This document shows, in pieces, positions 38,918 to 47,180 of a stretch of 64,000 bases of DNA. The notes below the pieces were generated by a model. It had not been told where the DNA came from and made no database searches. It saw only the letters and a list, made by a program, of their open reading frames with translations. A program made the position numbers and the translations under genes. Every line of letters starts with the position of its first letter. Within the stretch, counting starts at the first letter, position 1. Origin of the DNA: Austwickia chelonae (GTDB taxonomy: Bacteria > Actinomycetota > Actinomycetes > Actinomycetales > Dermatophilaceae); the NCBI RefSeq assembly GCF_003391095.1, contig NZ_CP031447.1:1736001-1800000 (forward strand), given 5' to 3'.

Positions 38918-40621
38918 TCAGAACAAACCGACGACCTGGCCGTCCGCGTCGATGTCGATGCGCTCGGCTGCGGGGCTCTTGGAGAGCCCCGGCATGGTCC
39001 GCATTTCTCCGCAGATGGCGTAGACGTAGCCTGCTCCTGCGGCGAGTCGGACCTCCCGGACGGGGAGTGTCCATCCTGTGGGTGCGCCACGCAACGTCGG
39101 ATCGTGGGAGATGGACAGGTGGGTCTTCGCCATCACGACAGGCATGTTGCCGTAACCAAGCCGTTCGAACTCGGCAAGGTGCTTCTCCGCCTCCGGCGCG
39201 TAGGCGACGTGGTCTGCGCCGTACACCTTCGTAGCCACCGCTGTGAGCTTGTCCTTCAACGGAGCATCGAGTTCGTAGGTGTAGCGGAAGTCATGAGGTT
39301 CGTCACAGGCGGCCGTGACGGCTTGAGCGAGGGCGACTGCTCCTACGCCGCCATCGACGACATGGGTGCTGGTGGCGACCCGTGCGCCGGCTTCCCTCGC
39401 GATTTCACGGATCACTTCGTGTTCGCTCTCGTGGTCGTCCGGGAACACGTTGATGGCCACGACGGGGGAAATACCGAACCCGGAGAGGATCTGCAGATGT
39501 TTGCGGAGGTTGTCGGCTCCGGCCCGGACGTCGTCGGGGTTCTCCTGGAGCATGGCCGGCGGCAGCGGTTTACCCGCAGACACCTTGTAACGGCCGGAGT
39601 GGGTCTTCAATGCTCGTACGGTCACCACGAGGACGGCGGCGTCGGGTTGTAGCCCAGATTCGCGGCATTTGACGTTGAAGAAGCGCTCGGCACCCATGTC
39701 GGAACCGAACCCGGCTTCGGTGATCAAGTAGTCACCCATCCGGATCCCGACGAGGTCAGCGATGATCGAGCTGTTGCCGGTAGCGATATTGCCGAAAGGT
39801 CCGGCATGGATCAGCACCGGTGTGTGTTCGATGGTCTGCATGAGATTCGGCTTGATGGCCTCGCGCATGATCACGGTCATGGCCCCGGCGGCTTTGAGGT
39901 CTTCGGCGGTGACCGGGTCACCACAGAAGGTGTATCCCACCACGATCCGCCCGAGCCTGCGGCGCAGGTCCTGAAGTGATGTCGCGAGTGCGAGTGCGAC
40001 ACCGACCTCGGAAGCAGCAGTGATATCGAAACCGGACTGTCTGGGGACACCGTCGATCCGGGCACCGAGCCCGAGGACGACGTTACGGAGGGAACGATCG
40101 TTGATGTCGACGACGCGCCGCCAAGAGATTCGGCGGGGGTCGATGCCGAGTTCATTTCCGTGGTGCAGGTGGTTGTCGAGCATCGCGGACAGCATGTTGT
40201 GTGCTGCTGTAATGGCGTGGAAGTCTCCGGTGAGATGCAGGTTCAGCGTTTCCATGGGGACGACCTGGCTGTACCCTGCGCCGGCGGCCCCTCCCTTGAT
40301 CCCGAAAGTCGGTCCCATGGAGGGTTGACGCAATGCGAGGGTGGCGCGTTTGCCCAAGTGTTTGAAGCCTTGAGCCAGGCCGACGGCGGTGGTGGTCTTA
40401 CCCTCTCCGAGCGGTGTCGGGGTGATGGCGGTCACGACCACATATTTAGCTCGTGGCTGATCTGACATGGCGTTGACGGCGGTGTCGGCGATCTTGGCCA
40501 CGGCGTTTCCGTAGGGTTCCAGATGATCGGCGGCGATGCCTGCGTCCAGAGCGATCTGACCGAGTGGAGCCAGAGTGGTTCGTCGCGCTATTTCCAGGTC
40601 TGAAGGCAGTGATGTGCTCAC
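38918..40621 (-). CDS. fhs: Formate--tetrahydrofolate ligase
   Basis: Activates formate to 10-formyl-THF with ATP. It has 567 residues from a GTG at 40621 (MSTSLPSDLEIARR); 24 further upstream codons are open but unlike the family. ITPTPLGEGKTTT is the P-loop, and LRQPSMGPTFGIKGGAAGAGYSQ is split by the standard spacing. FCGDPVTAEDLKAAGAM, EAGFGSDMGAERF and SHDPTLRGAPTGWTLPVRE also match. Codon choice is GC-rich compared with the flanking genes. With gcvT it ties into one-carbon metabolism. It lies between a methyltransferase gene (upstream) and an esterase gene (downstream), all on one strand. Confidence 0.95.
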   Translation of the reverse strand: MSTSLPSDLEIARRTTLAPLGQIALDAGIAADHLEPYGNAVAKIADTAVNAMSDQPRAKYVVVTAITPTPLGEGKTTTAVGLAQGFKHLGKRATLALRQPSMGPTFGIKGGAAGAGYSQVVPMETLNLHLTGDFHAITAAHNMLSAMLDNHLHHGNELGIDPRRISWRRVVDINDRSLRNVVLGLGARIDGVPRQSGFDITAASEVGVALALATSLQDLRRRLGRIVVGYTFCGDPVTAEDLKAAGAMTVIMREAIKPNLMQTIEHTPVLIHAGPFGNIATGNSSIIADLVGIRMGDYLITEAGFGSDMGAERFFNVKCRESGLQPDAAVLVVTVRALKTHSGRYKVSAGKPLPPAMLQENPDDVRAGADNLRKHLQILSGFGISPVVAINVFPDDHESEHEVIREIAREAGARVATSTHVVDGGVGAVALAQAVTAACDEPHDFRYTYELDAPLKDKLTAVATKVYGADHVAYAPEAEKHLAEFERLGYGNMPVVMAKTHLSISHDPTLRGAPTGWTLPVREVRLAAGAGYVYAICGEMRTMPGLSKSPAAERIDIDADGQVVGLF

Positions 40622-40689
40622 GTGGGCATCGTGACAAGTCCAGTAGAGGTCGCGCAGCTGTTTTCTGTAATTCGCTGGTGGTGGGTTTG

Positions 40690-41538
40690 TCACTTGTGGT
40701 GTACATCAGACTCGAGGCGTTCTGCACTCAGGATGAGCGTTCCTGGGATGAGCCGTCCTCGAAGGGGTGACCAGCCACCCCAAGTTCGTTCGTTTCCCTC
40801 TGGCCATTCCGGTTCGAGGACCCCGGTCAGGGAAAATCCTGCTTGGAGAAGTTCGGCGACCCGGTCTGCCAGGGTGCGGTGATGCTCGGCGTACACCACT
40901 TTCGAATCAAGGCGTTCCACATAAGGGGTGCGGTCGAAGTAAGAACGATGGACGGTGAGTCCGGCTACGTCTGGAGAGTCCGGGAAAGCCCAACGTAAGG
41001 GGTGCGTCACGGAAAAGACCCATCGTCCACCTGGCCGGAGGACACGAGCGACTTCGTGCATGAGGATCGCGCTGTCCGCGACGAAAGGGACTGCCCCATA
41101 GGCGGAGAAGGCGATGTCGAAGGATCCGTCGGCGAAGGGGAGCGCGCAGGCGTCACACTGCACGTAGACCGGGCGTGGCGAGTCGGAGCCTGCGTCAATG
41201 GCATGGGCTTGGGTCAGCATCCCGCTGGAGAGGTCCGTGGCCACGACGCGTCCTCCGGCGGAAGCCACCCATCGGGCACCTTGTGCTGCTCCACATCCGA
41301 TCTCGAGGACGTCCTGTCCTTCGACCTCGCCGAGCAGATGTGCTTCGGACTCCTGGAGGCCCTCGGGTCCCCAGACAAGTTCGTGATCGCCCAGGAAAGA
41401 CCCGTGCTCTTCGTAATATCCGGCGGCTTCGCTGTCCCACCACTGCCTGTTCCCTGCGATGCTCTCGGCTTGGCCTGCAGGTCCGTATCCAGCGTCCTGC
41501 AGGGAAAATCCGTCGAGTTGACGGTCGTCGGTCGTCAT
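40690..41538 (-). CDS. Class I SAM-dependent methyltransferase
   Basis: A 282-residue methyltransferase with motif I VLEIGCGAAQGARW, motif II VVATDLSSGML, motif III-like FDIAFSAYGAVPF and VLRPGGRWVFSVTHPLRW. The C-terminal part (GGWSPLRGRLIPGTLILSA) is conserved in actinobacterial homologues that sit next to rpsA. The start at 41538 begins MTTDDRQL; longer versions lack a better ribosome-binding site. The substrate is unknown. It is divergent from rpsA, whose candidate promoter lies just outside the 5' end. Confidence 0.88.
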   Translation of the reverse strand: MTTDDRQLDGFSLQDAGYGPAGQAESIAGNRQWWDSEAAGYYEEHGSFLGDHELVWGPEGLQESEAHLLGEVEGQDVLEIGCGAAQGARWVASAGGRVVATDLSSGMLTQAHAIDAGSDSPRPVYVQCDACALPFADGSFDIAFSAYGAVPFVADSAILMHEVARVLRPGGRWVFSVTHPLRWAFPDSPDVAGLTVHRSYFDRTPYVERLDSKVVYAEHHRTLADRVAELLQAGFSLTGVLEPEWPEGNERTWGGWSPLRGRLIPGTLILSAERLESDVHHK

Positions 41539-41600
41539 ATCTCCAGTCTCGGTCAGAAGGAGCAGGGGAACACACATGGCGAGGAAAGGCCGACTCCGCT

Positions 41601-41629
41601 TTGCTCGGATGGGCCCCACCCGATAGGGT
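41601..41629 (+). promoter_or_regulatory. Promoter of rpsA (TTGCTC-N17-TAGGGT)
   Basis: Optimal 17-bp spacing. Transcription would start near 41636 and give a leader of about 187 nt before the ATG at 41823. Confidence 0.5.
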
Positions 41630-41760
41630 GGATCAGCGGATACGCGTGCGCGCGTGTCACTTCATGTGTTTGTCACTCGCTGCTACCAACCGAACTACCG
41701 GAATGGCGGGGTTCTCTTGGGCACGCGAAGTGGCAGGCACAACGAACATCCCTGTAAGCC

Positions 41761-41787
41761 GGGGTACGGGTCCGATATCCGTGCCCC
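41761..41787 (+). promoter_or_regulatory. Hairpin in the rpsA leader
   Basis: A 9-bp stem with one wobble (GGGGTACGG with CCGTGCCCC) lies 36 nt before the rpsA start. It could take part in S1 autoregulation, but that is speculative. Confidence 0.35.
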
Positions 41788-41822
41788 TTGACGTCCTGTC
41801 CACCAATCGGAGCCCCGACTAC

Positions 41823-43280
41823 ATGACTGCCAGCCCGGCCACCAACGAGATCGCGATCAACGACATCGGTTCGGAAGAGGACCTGCTCGCGGCGATCGAC
41901 GCCACCATCAAGCACTTCAACGACGGAGACATCGTCGAAGGAGTGATCGTCAAGGTCGACCGCGATGAGGTCCTCCTTGACATTGGCTACAAGACAGAGG
42001 GCGTCATCCCCTCTCGTGAGCTGTCCATCAAGCACGATGTCGACCCGGGCGAGGTCGTCACCGTCGGTGACGAGGTAGAGGCCCTCGTTCTCCAGAAGGA
42101 GGACAAGGAAGGTCGTCTGATCCTCTCCAAGAAGCGCGCCCAGTACGAGCGCGCTTGGGGCACGATCGAAAAGATCAAGGAAGAGGACGGGGTCGTCACC
42201 GGTACCGTCATCGAGGTCGTCAAGGGTGGTCTCATCCTGGACATCGGCCTCCGCGGCTTCCTCCCCGCTTCGCTCGTCGAGATGCGTCGCGTCCGCGACC
42301 TCCAGCCCTACGTCGGCAAGGAGATCGAGGCCAAGATCATCGAGCTGGACAAGAACCGCAACAACGTGGTCCTGTCTCGCCGTGCATGGCTGGAGCAGAC
42401 CCAGTCCGAGGTGCGTACCACCTTCCTCAAGGAGCTCCAGAAGGGCCAGGTCCGCACGGGACAGGTCTCTTCGATCGTCAACTTCGGTGCCTTCGTAGAC
42501 CTGGGCGGCGTCGACGGCCTCGTTCACGTCTCCGAGCTCTCCTGGAAGCACATCGACCACCCCTCGGAGGTTGTCGAGGTCGGTCAGGAAGTCACCGTCG
42601 AGGTTCTCGACGTCGACATGGACCGCGAGCGCGTCTCCCTGTCCCTCAAGGCGACTCAGGAAGACCCGTGGCAGCACTTCGCCCGCACCCACGCCATCGG
42701 ACAGGTCGTCCCGGGTAAGGTCACCAAGCTCGTTCCGTTCGGTGCCTTCGTCCGCGTCGACGACGGAATCGAGGGCCTGGTCCACATCTCGGAGCTGGCC
42801 GAGCGCCACGTGGAGCTGCCGGAGCAGGTCGTTACCGTCGGAACCGACATCTTCGTCAAGGTCATCGACATCGACCTCGAGCGTCGTCGTATCTCTCTCT
42901 CGCTCAAGCAGGCCAACGACGCTGCTGTCGCGACGAACGAGTTCGACCCCACGCTGTACGGCATGGCTGCCGAGTACGACGAGCAGGGCAACTACAAGTA
43001 CCCCGAGGGCTTCGACCCGGAGACCAACGAGTGGCTGCCGGGCCACGAGGCGGCTCGCGAGCGCTGGGAGAAGCAGTACGCCGATGCCCACGCTCGTTGG
43101 GAAGCACACCGCACCCAGGTCGAAGAAGCACTCAAGGCGGACGCCGACGCGGCAGTCGCAGGGGAAGCAGCTCCGGCTTCCTACTCCTCCAGCGCGGCTG
43201 CCACTGCGGCTCCCGCCGAGGGGACGCTTGCTTCCGACGAGGCGCTCGCCGCTCTCCGCGAGAAGCTGACCGGCAACTGA
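41823..43280 (+). CDS. rpsA: 30S ribosomal protein S1
   Basis: An mRNA-binding ribosomal protein of 485 residues with four S1 (OB-fold) repeats. Repeat 1 is at about residues 36-105 (DGDIVEGVIVKVDRDEVLLD), repeat 2 at ~120-190, repeat 3 at ~208-276 (GQVSSIVNFGAFVDLGGVDG) and repeat 4 at ~293-362 (GKVTKLVPFGAFVRVDDG). An acidic Ala-rich tail follows, the shorter actinobacterial form. Very strong codon bias toward C/G-ending optimal codons fits a highly expressed gene. The ATG at 41823 is the family start; no close Shine-Dalgarno sequence is present, with CGGAG 12-13 nt upstream. A long perfect palindrome terminates the gene. Confidence 0.97.
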   Translation: MTASPATNEIAINDIGSEEDLLAAIDATIKHFNDGDIVEGVIVKVDRDEVLLDIGYKTEGVIPSRELSIKHDVDPGEVVTVGDEVEALVLQKEDKEGRLILSKKRAQYERAWGTIEKIKEEDGVVTGTVIEVVKGGLILDIGLRGFLPASLVEMRRVRDLQPYVGKEIEAKIIELDKNRNNVVLSRRAWLEQTQSEVRTTFLKELQKGQVRTGQVSSIVNFGAFVDLGGVDGLVHVSELSWKHIDHPSEVVEVGQEVTVEVLDVDMDRERVSLSLKATQEDPWQHFARTHAIGQVVPGKVTKLVPFGAFVRVDDGIEGLVHISELAERHVELPEQVVTVGTDIFVKVIDIDLERRRISLSLKQANDAAVATNEFDPTLYGMAAEYDEQGNYKYPEGFDPETNEWLPGHEAARERWEKQYADAHARWEAHRTQVEEALKADADAAVAGEAAPASYSSSAAATAAPAEGTLASDEALAALREKLTGN

Positions 43281-43343
43281 GCTTCTGTTGCCAATGTCTC
43301 CAACGAAATAGTGTGCTGAAGGCTTAGCTCTGCAGCATTCGCA

Positions 43344-43385
43344 GAAAGGGGTCTTTCCCGGTGATCACCGGGAAAGACCCCTTTC
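43344..43385. terminator. Perfect 42-nt palindrome, terminator of rpsA
   Basis: All 42 bases are self-complementary (arms of 21 nt, beginning GAAAGGGGTC and centred on TGATCA), so the RNA folds into an ~18-bp stem on either strand. The T tail is short. The rest of the 359-bp gap 43281-43639 holds no gene that I can support. Confidence 0.85.
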
Positions 43386-43639
43386 GTGTAGATATGTACA
43401 ACGCGGCCGAACAACATCTTGTTGATCTCGATGTGGGCAGATCTGCACCGTCTTTTCTCCTCGCCCGTCACCCTGAGTGAGAAGACCATGCCCCTTCGGT
43501 AAAGAGCGCTCCTGGGGTCGCACGGATTCTTGATGCAGAAAGTCTGCCCGGTCAACGGGTTCCCCTCAGTGTTGGTCGGAATACCTGACCTTGGAGAGCT
43601 ACTTTCATTACCCTCAGTCGAATGGAGAGTGTTATCGGC

Positions 43640-44533
43640 ATGTCAGTGCAAAAACCTTGGCAGCGAGAATCTCTTGACGTTCAAGCTCATGCTGGAGCGC
43701 AGGGATACTACGTAGGAAACACCTGGTCGGCTTTTGAAGAAGCAGTTCGTTGCGGCGCATCGAACATGGAACTCGATGTTCGGGTCACCGAAGATGGAGT
43801 TCCGGTGATCTGGCACGACATGGAGATCACACCACGAGAAGTCCGGGCCCAGGATAAGCGCCTCTACGGATGTCGAATCGACGAGTTATCCTTTGATCGC
43901 TTACGCCAGGTTGAAGTTGGTGGGGTCCTTGACCCTCAATTTCCTGGGCAGCGCCGTGGCCAGGACCTGAATATATTGAAGTTGTCAGATCTTTTTATCA
44001 GGCTTTCGCGGATCTCCCCCGAGGTCTGGTTTACCGTCGAGGTCAAATTGGAGTCCTTTGACTCTCGTCAAACAGATCGACGACGAATGATCGTGGATGC
44101 GGTCTTGGCTGCCATCGATGCCGGAGGTGTTCAGGAGCGAGTAACCATGCACAGCTTCGACTGGGAGTGTTTGACAGTCGTGGCTGAACGGGCACCGGAC
44201 CTTCCCCGGTCGGCTTTAGTCGCTCATGGCGAGACCTGGATCCCGGGAAGTCCTCACGTCGGAGAACGCGTTTACGAGCTGAACGGAGGCGATGCCGCTT
44301 TGGCTGCTTATCGGCTCGGAGCGCAGGTGATCGCGCCTCGATTCCGCGCCGAGGACGGACGAATCGTTGTCGATAAGGCTCTGGTCGACCGGGCACATTC
44401 GTTGGGATTAGCGGTGGTCCCCTGGACCGTAGACGCAGCAGGGGAACAGACTTCCCTGATCAGGGCCGGCGTCGACGGGATCGTGACCAACTATCCAGAT
44501 CGGCTTTGCGGAATCACAATCGAACCACGCTGA
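43640..44533 (+). CDS. Glycerophosphodiester phosphodiesterase
   Basis: A 297-residue GDPD-family TIM barrel. The N-terminal catalytic block is AHAGAQGYYVGNTWSAFEEA (normally HRG; here HAG). Metal ligands follow in NMELDVRVTEDGVPVIWHD, and the later Glu is in WFTVEVKLE. The C-terminal VVPWTVDAAGEQ and GVDGIVTNYPDR match the family. The Arg of HRG is replaced by Ala, which is notable because that Arg helps bind phosphate; activity is therefore less certain. The start at 43640 was chosen for GGAGAG 10 nt upstream; an ATG six codons earlier is possible. There is no signal peptide, so the protein is cytosolic. Confidence 0.88.
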   Translation: MSVQKPWQRESLDVQAHAGAQGYYVGNTWSAFEEAVRCGASNMELDVRVTEDGVPVIWHDMEITPREVRAQDKRLYGCRIDELSFDRLRQVEVGGVLDPQFPGQRRGQDLNILKLSDLFIRLSRISPEVWFTVEVKLESFDSRQTDRRRMIVDAVLAAIDAGGVQERVTMHSFDWECLTVVAERAPDLPRSALVAHGETWIPGSPHVGERVYELNGGDAALAAYRLGAQVIAPRFRAEDGRIVVDKALVDRAHSLGLAVVPWTVDAAGEQTSLIRAGVDGIVTNYPDRLCGITIEPR

Positions 44534-44566
44534 TACGCAAAGCTCCCATGATCGGTTCGTCGGACC

Positions 44567-44572
44567 TAGAGT
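44567..44572 (+). promoter_or_regulatory. Candidate leaderless -10 (TAGAGT) of coaE
   Basis: TAGAGT ends 6 nt before the ATG at 44579, 34 nt after the previous stop codon. Confidence 0.45.
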
Positions 44573-44578
44573 GATGTC

Positions 44579-45772
44579 ATGTTGCACGTAGGGCTTACCG
44601 GCGGAATCGGTTCAGGGAAATCGACGGTCGCACGGCGGCTTGCGCAGCATGGCGCGGTGGTGATAGACGCCGACGCCCTGGCACGTGAGGTCGTCGCACC
44701 GGGGACACCCGGTCTGGAAAAGGTGCGCTTGCGGTTCGGTGACGATGTCGTCGGGCCTCGTGGGGAGTTGGACAGGCGAGCCTTGGCCAGCATCGTTTTT
44801 GACGACGAGAAGGCTCGTGTCGACCTGGAGTCGATCACCCATCCGCTGGTAGCCGCACGAAGCGCTGAACTGCTCGCTCAGGCGGGCGAGCAGAGCATCG
44901 TGGTCCATGACGTCCCGTTGCTCGTGGAAAATCACCTGGGGCCGGACTATCACCTCGTGGTAGTTGTTGAAGCATCCGCTGAGGTCAGAGTGCAGCGGTT
45001 AACCGGACAGCGCGGAATGCCTGAGGCAGACGCGGTTGCTCGGATGGCACACCAGGCTGGAGATGAACAGCGTACGGCTTGCGCTGATGCCGTTCTCAGC
45101 AATGATGGGACCCTCGAACAGTTGGAGTCCATGGTCGACCGGCTCTGGGCTGAGCGCCTTGCGCCTTTCGAAGAGAATCTGCGATATGACCGTCTGCATG
45201 TCCAATCAGATCTCCCGGTCACCAGCGCGTATAAGGAAGACTGGCCGCAGCAAGCAGAGCGGATCATCGAAAGATTAAGCCGGATCCTTGGTGTGCGGGC
45301 GCCCGAGTTGGAGCACGTTGGGTCAACCTCGGTACCCGGAATGCCTGGAAAGGATGTCATCGACATCCAGATCGGGGTCACTGATCTGCGGAGCGCTGAC
45401 GATCCCGAGTTCATCGAGGCTTTGGCTCGAGGGGGTTTCCCGAGGGTCGACAAGATTCGGATGGATCATCCGACCGGTGAACTCCTGGATCCGTCATTGT
45501 GGGTGAAGCGCTTCCACGGGTCCTGCGATCCTGGCCGGATCGTGCACATCCACGTCCGTGAGGCAGACAGCCCAGGATGGCAGTCCGCATTGCTCTTCCG
45601 GGACTGGCTGTGTGCGAACCCAGATGCAGCTGACGAGTACGTGCAGGTCAAAAACGAGCTTGCCGCTCGACATGACTCTGCGCGAGCTTATGCGGAGGCC
45701 AAAGAGCCCTGGTTCGAGGAAGTGTGGCCTCGCATTACCGCCTGGGCGCAGAGGTCAGGGTGGCGATCCTGA
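44579..45772 (+). CDS. coaE: Dephospho-CoA kinase fused to a GrpB (UPF0157) domain
   Basis: A bidomain protein of 397 residues. Residues 1-200 are CoaE, the last step of CoA synthesis: P-loop GLTGGIGSGKST, DADALAREVV, ITHPLV, VVHDVPLLVE and a QRGMPEADAVARM lid. Residues ~210-397 are a GrpB/UPF0157 domain of the nucleotidyltransferase fold: LEHVGSTSVPGMPGKDVIDI (GS motif and first acidic pair), then FHGSCDPGRIVHIHV and a closing LFRDWLCANP block. This fusion occurs in actinobacteria. The role of the GrpB half is unknown; hydrolysing or transferring on CoA-like or nucleotide substrates is a guess. The message is probably leaderless. Confidence 0.93.
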   Translation: MLHVGLTGGIGSGKSTVARRLAQHGAVVIDADALAREVVAPGTPGLEKVRLRFGDDVVGPRGELDRRALASIVFDDEKARVDLESITHPLVAARSAELLAQAGEQSIVVHDVPLLVENHLGPDYHLVVVVEASAEVRVQRLTGQRGMPEADAVARMAHQAGDEQRTACADAVLSNDGTLEQLESMVDRLWAERLAPFEENLRYDRLHVQSDLPVTSAYKEDWPQQAERIIERLSRILGVRAPELEHVGSTSVPGMPGKDVIDIQIGVTDLRSADDPEFIEALARGGFPRVDKIRMDHPTGELLDPSLWVKRFHGSCDPGRIVHIHVREADSPGWQSALLFRDWLCANPDAADEYVQVKNELAARHDSARAYAEAKEPWFEEVWPRITAWAQRSGWRS

Positions 45773-45827
45773 AAAGCCATGGATCTCATGCTTTCAGCGC
45801 CTGAGCACAACACCTAAGCTTGAGAAT

Positions 45828-46343
45828 TCAGCCTGCGCTGAGCCATGTTCGGATGTCGTCCGCGGCATTACGGACATTGACCACGACAGTTCCCAGTGGA
45901 ACGTCTCGGGCGCTCACCGCCAGCAGCAGGTGTCCCAGAGGCTCTTGGACGAGGCTCACCATCACGGTGTGGGTGGTCTCAGAGGTCAGGTGCACCAAGG
46001 TCTTCATAGGCGATGCGCCATCACCCTGCACGATTTCTGTTTGTGCTGAAGAGACCGCGAACATGGAGCTGTTCAAGGCAGCCAACCGGCCAACGTCTTC
46101 CGGGGCGATACCAACCGCACACAGGTTCAGCCCGTCAGCAGTGCTGAGGATCGCTGAAGTCATCGTCGGGAGGTGCTCCCGGAGCTGTTCGAGCCGGGGT
46201 AGCGCCGTTTTGCCGATAATGGTCGACCACAGCTCCCACTGGGTGGCGATCCCCTCATGCATGTGTACTTCGTGATGGGCATCGTCGTCATTTGCCAGAG
46301 ACGAGCCGAGCTGTGCGTCGTCATCGGCCGTTTCGGTGCTCAC
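45828..46343 (-). CDS. Roadblock/LC7 domain protein (second gene of the GTPase operon)
   Basis: A 171-residue protein with an acidic, His-rich N-terminus (residues ~1-30). A roadblock/LC7-like alpha/beta domain follows: ILSTADGLNLCAVGI, then AALNSSMFAVSSAQTEIV, TLVHLTSETTHTVMVSLV and HLLLAVSARDVPLG. The start is a GTG with AAGGAG 6 nt upstream; an ATG five codons earlier overlaps the GTPase stop but lacks a ribosome-binding site. Roadblock proteins are usual partners or GAPs of MglA/CvnD-type small GTPases, and such a GTPase is encoded immediately upstream. The domain call rests on pattern and context. Confidence 0.75.
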   Translation of the reverse strand: MSTETADDDAQLGSSLANDDDAHHEVHMHEGIATQWELWSTIIGKTALPRLEQLREHLPTMTSAILSTADGLNLCAVGIAPEDVGRLAALNSSMFAVSSAQTEIVQGDGASPMKTLVHLTSETTHTVMVSLVQEPLGHLLLAVSARDVPLGTVVVNVRNAADDIRTWLSAG

Positions 46344-46354
46344 GTGCTGCTCCT

Positions 46355-46945
46355 TCATGAGGCGGCGGGCGGCAGATCTGCCGAAGCTGTGGGAAGTTGG
46401 AGCGCGGCCAAGATGACTTCGACGACGTCAGCGGACTGGCGCGGATCTGCGTCGAGCACGACGATATTCGGGCTGTAGTCACGGACGCGAGCCCGATACG
46501 CATCGAGCGGAGGTGCTTGAGGAGCTCCTTCTCGTCTGGTTATCGCGATGACCAGACGACCCCACACCGAGGCATCGCCGATGCGTTCGATCCATTCGGC
46601 AGCTTCTTGGACTCCGTTGGTGTGGTCTCCATAGAGCCACAGCACGATGCTGCCTCGACGCGCGACGACTGATGCCCGGGTTGAGGAGAAGCGTACTTGT
46701 CCGGGCGTGCCGATGAGACTTACCCGGATCCCTGAGGGGGCCGTCCATTCGCCATAGTCGATGCCGACCGTGGTCGTCTTCTTGTCGTTGAAGCTGTCAG
46801 CGCGGACGGCGATCGCTGCACGCATAACTTCGGTGCTGATGACAGGCACCTGGGAAACCGATCGGACGGCAGTCGTTTTGCCCACCCCGAGCGGCCCTAT
46901 GAATGCCACTTGCTGTTGTGTCGTCGGCCCCAGGACGATAGGCAT
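46355..46945 (-). CDS. Small Ras-like GTPase (MglA/CvnD type)
   Basis: A 196-residue cytosolic GTPase. The P-loop is GPLGVGKT at residues 17-24. A Thr-rich switch segment is TTVGIDYGEW, and the G3-like motif is IGTPGQVRFSS (replacing DxxG, as in many bacterial GTPases). The expected N/TKxD specificity motif is replaced by ITRREG, so guanine recognition may differ. ADVVEVILAALQL closes the fold. The ATG at 46945 was chosen because GGAAG lies 7 nt upstream; a GTG eight codons earlier is an alternative. It is first of a two-gene operon with a roadblock protein and is divergent from another roadblock gene. There is no histidine kinase or DUF742 gene as in Streptomyces conservons. Confidence 0.82.
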   Translation of the reverse strand: MPIVLGPTTQQQVAFIGPLGVGKTTAVRSVSQVPVISTEVMRAAIAVRADSFNDKKTTTVGIDYGEWTAPSGIRVSLIGTPGQVRFSSTRASVVARRGSIVLWLYGDHTNGVQEAAEWIERIGDASVWGRLVIAITRREGAPQAPPLDAYRARVRDYSPNIVVLDADPRQSADVVEVILAALQLPTASADLPPAAS

Positions 46946-47180
46946 TCCACTGCTTCCACTTGCACTCACAGTATTCAGCTTGCCATGCTCAAGGGACACC
47001 AAATGACGATAATCCGCATTTGGCCAGGTCACAGGCGTTGTATTCTTGCGCATGAGTGGGTCGGACGTCTGACCATCTACTATTGGACCAGATGGCTGCG
47101 ACGAGATGTGTATCGCAGCTACTTCGTCGGGCTTCGTCAGAGCAGCCCAAAGCGAGCACATCGACATCGAAAGGGAACTC

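Noticed and set aside
45769-45797. Hairpin between coaE and the roadblock gene
   Set aside because: The stem CTGAAAAGC/GCTTTCAG has a bulge and is short; too weak to call a terminator.
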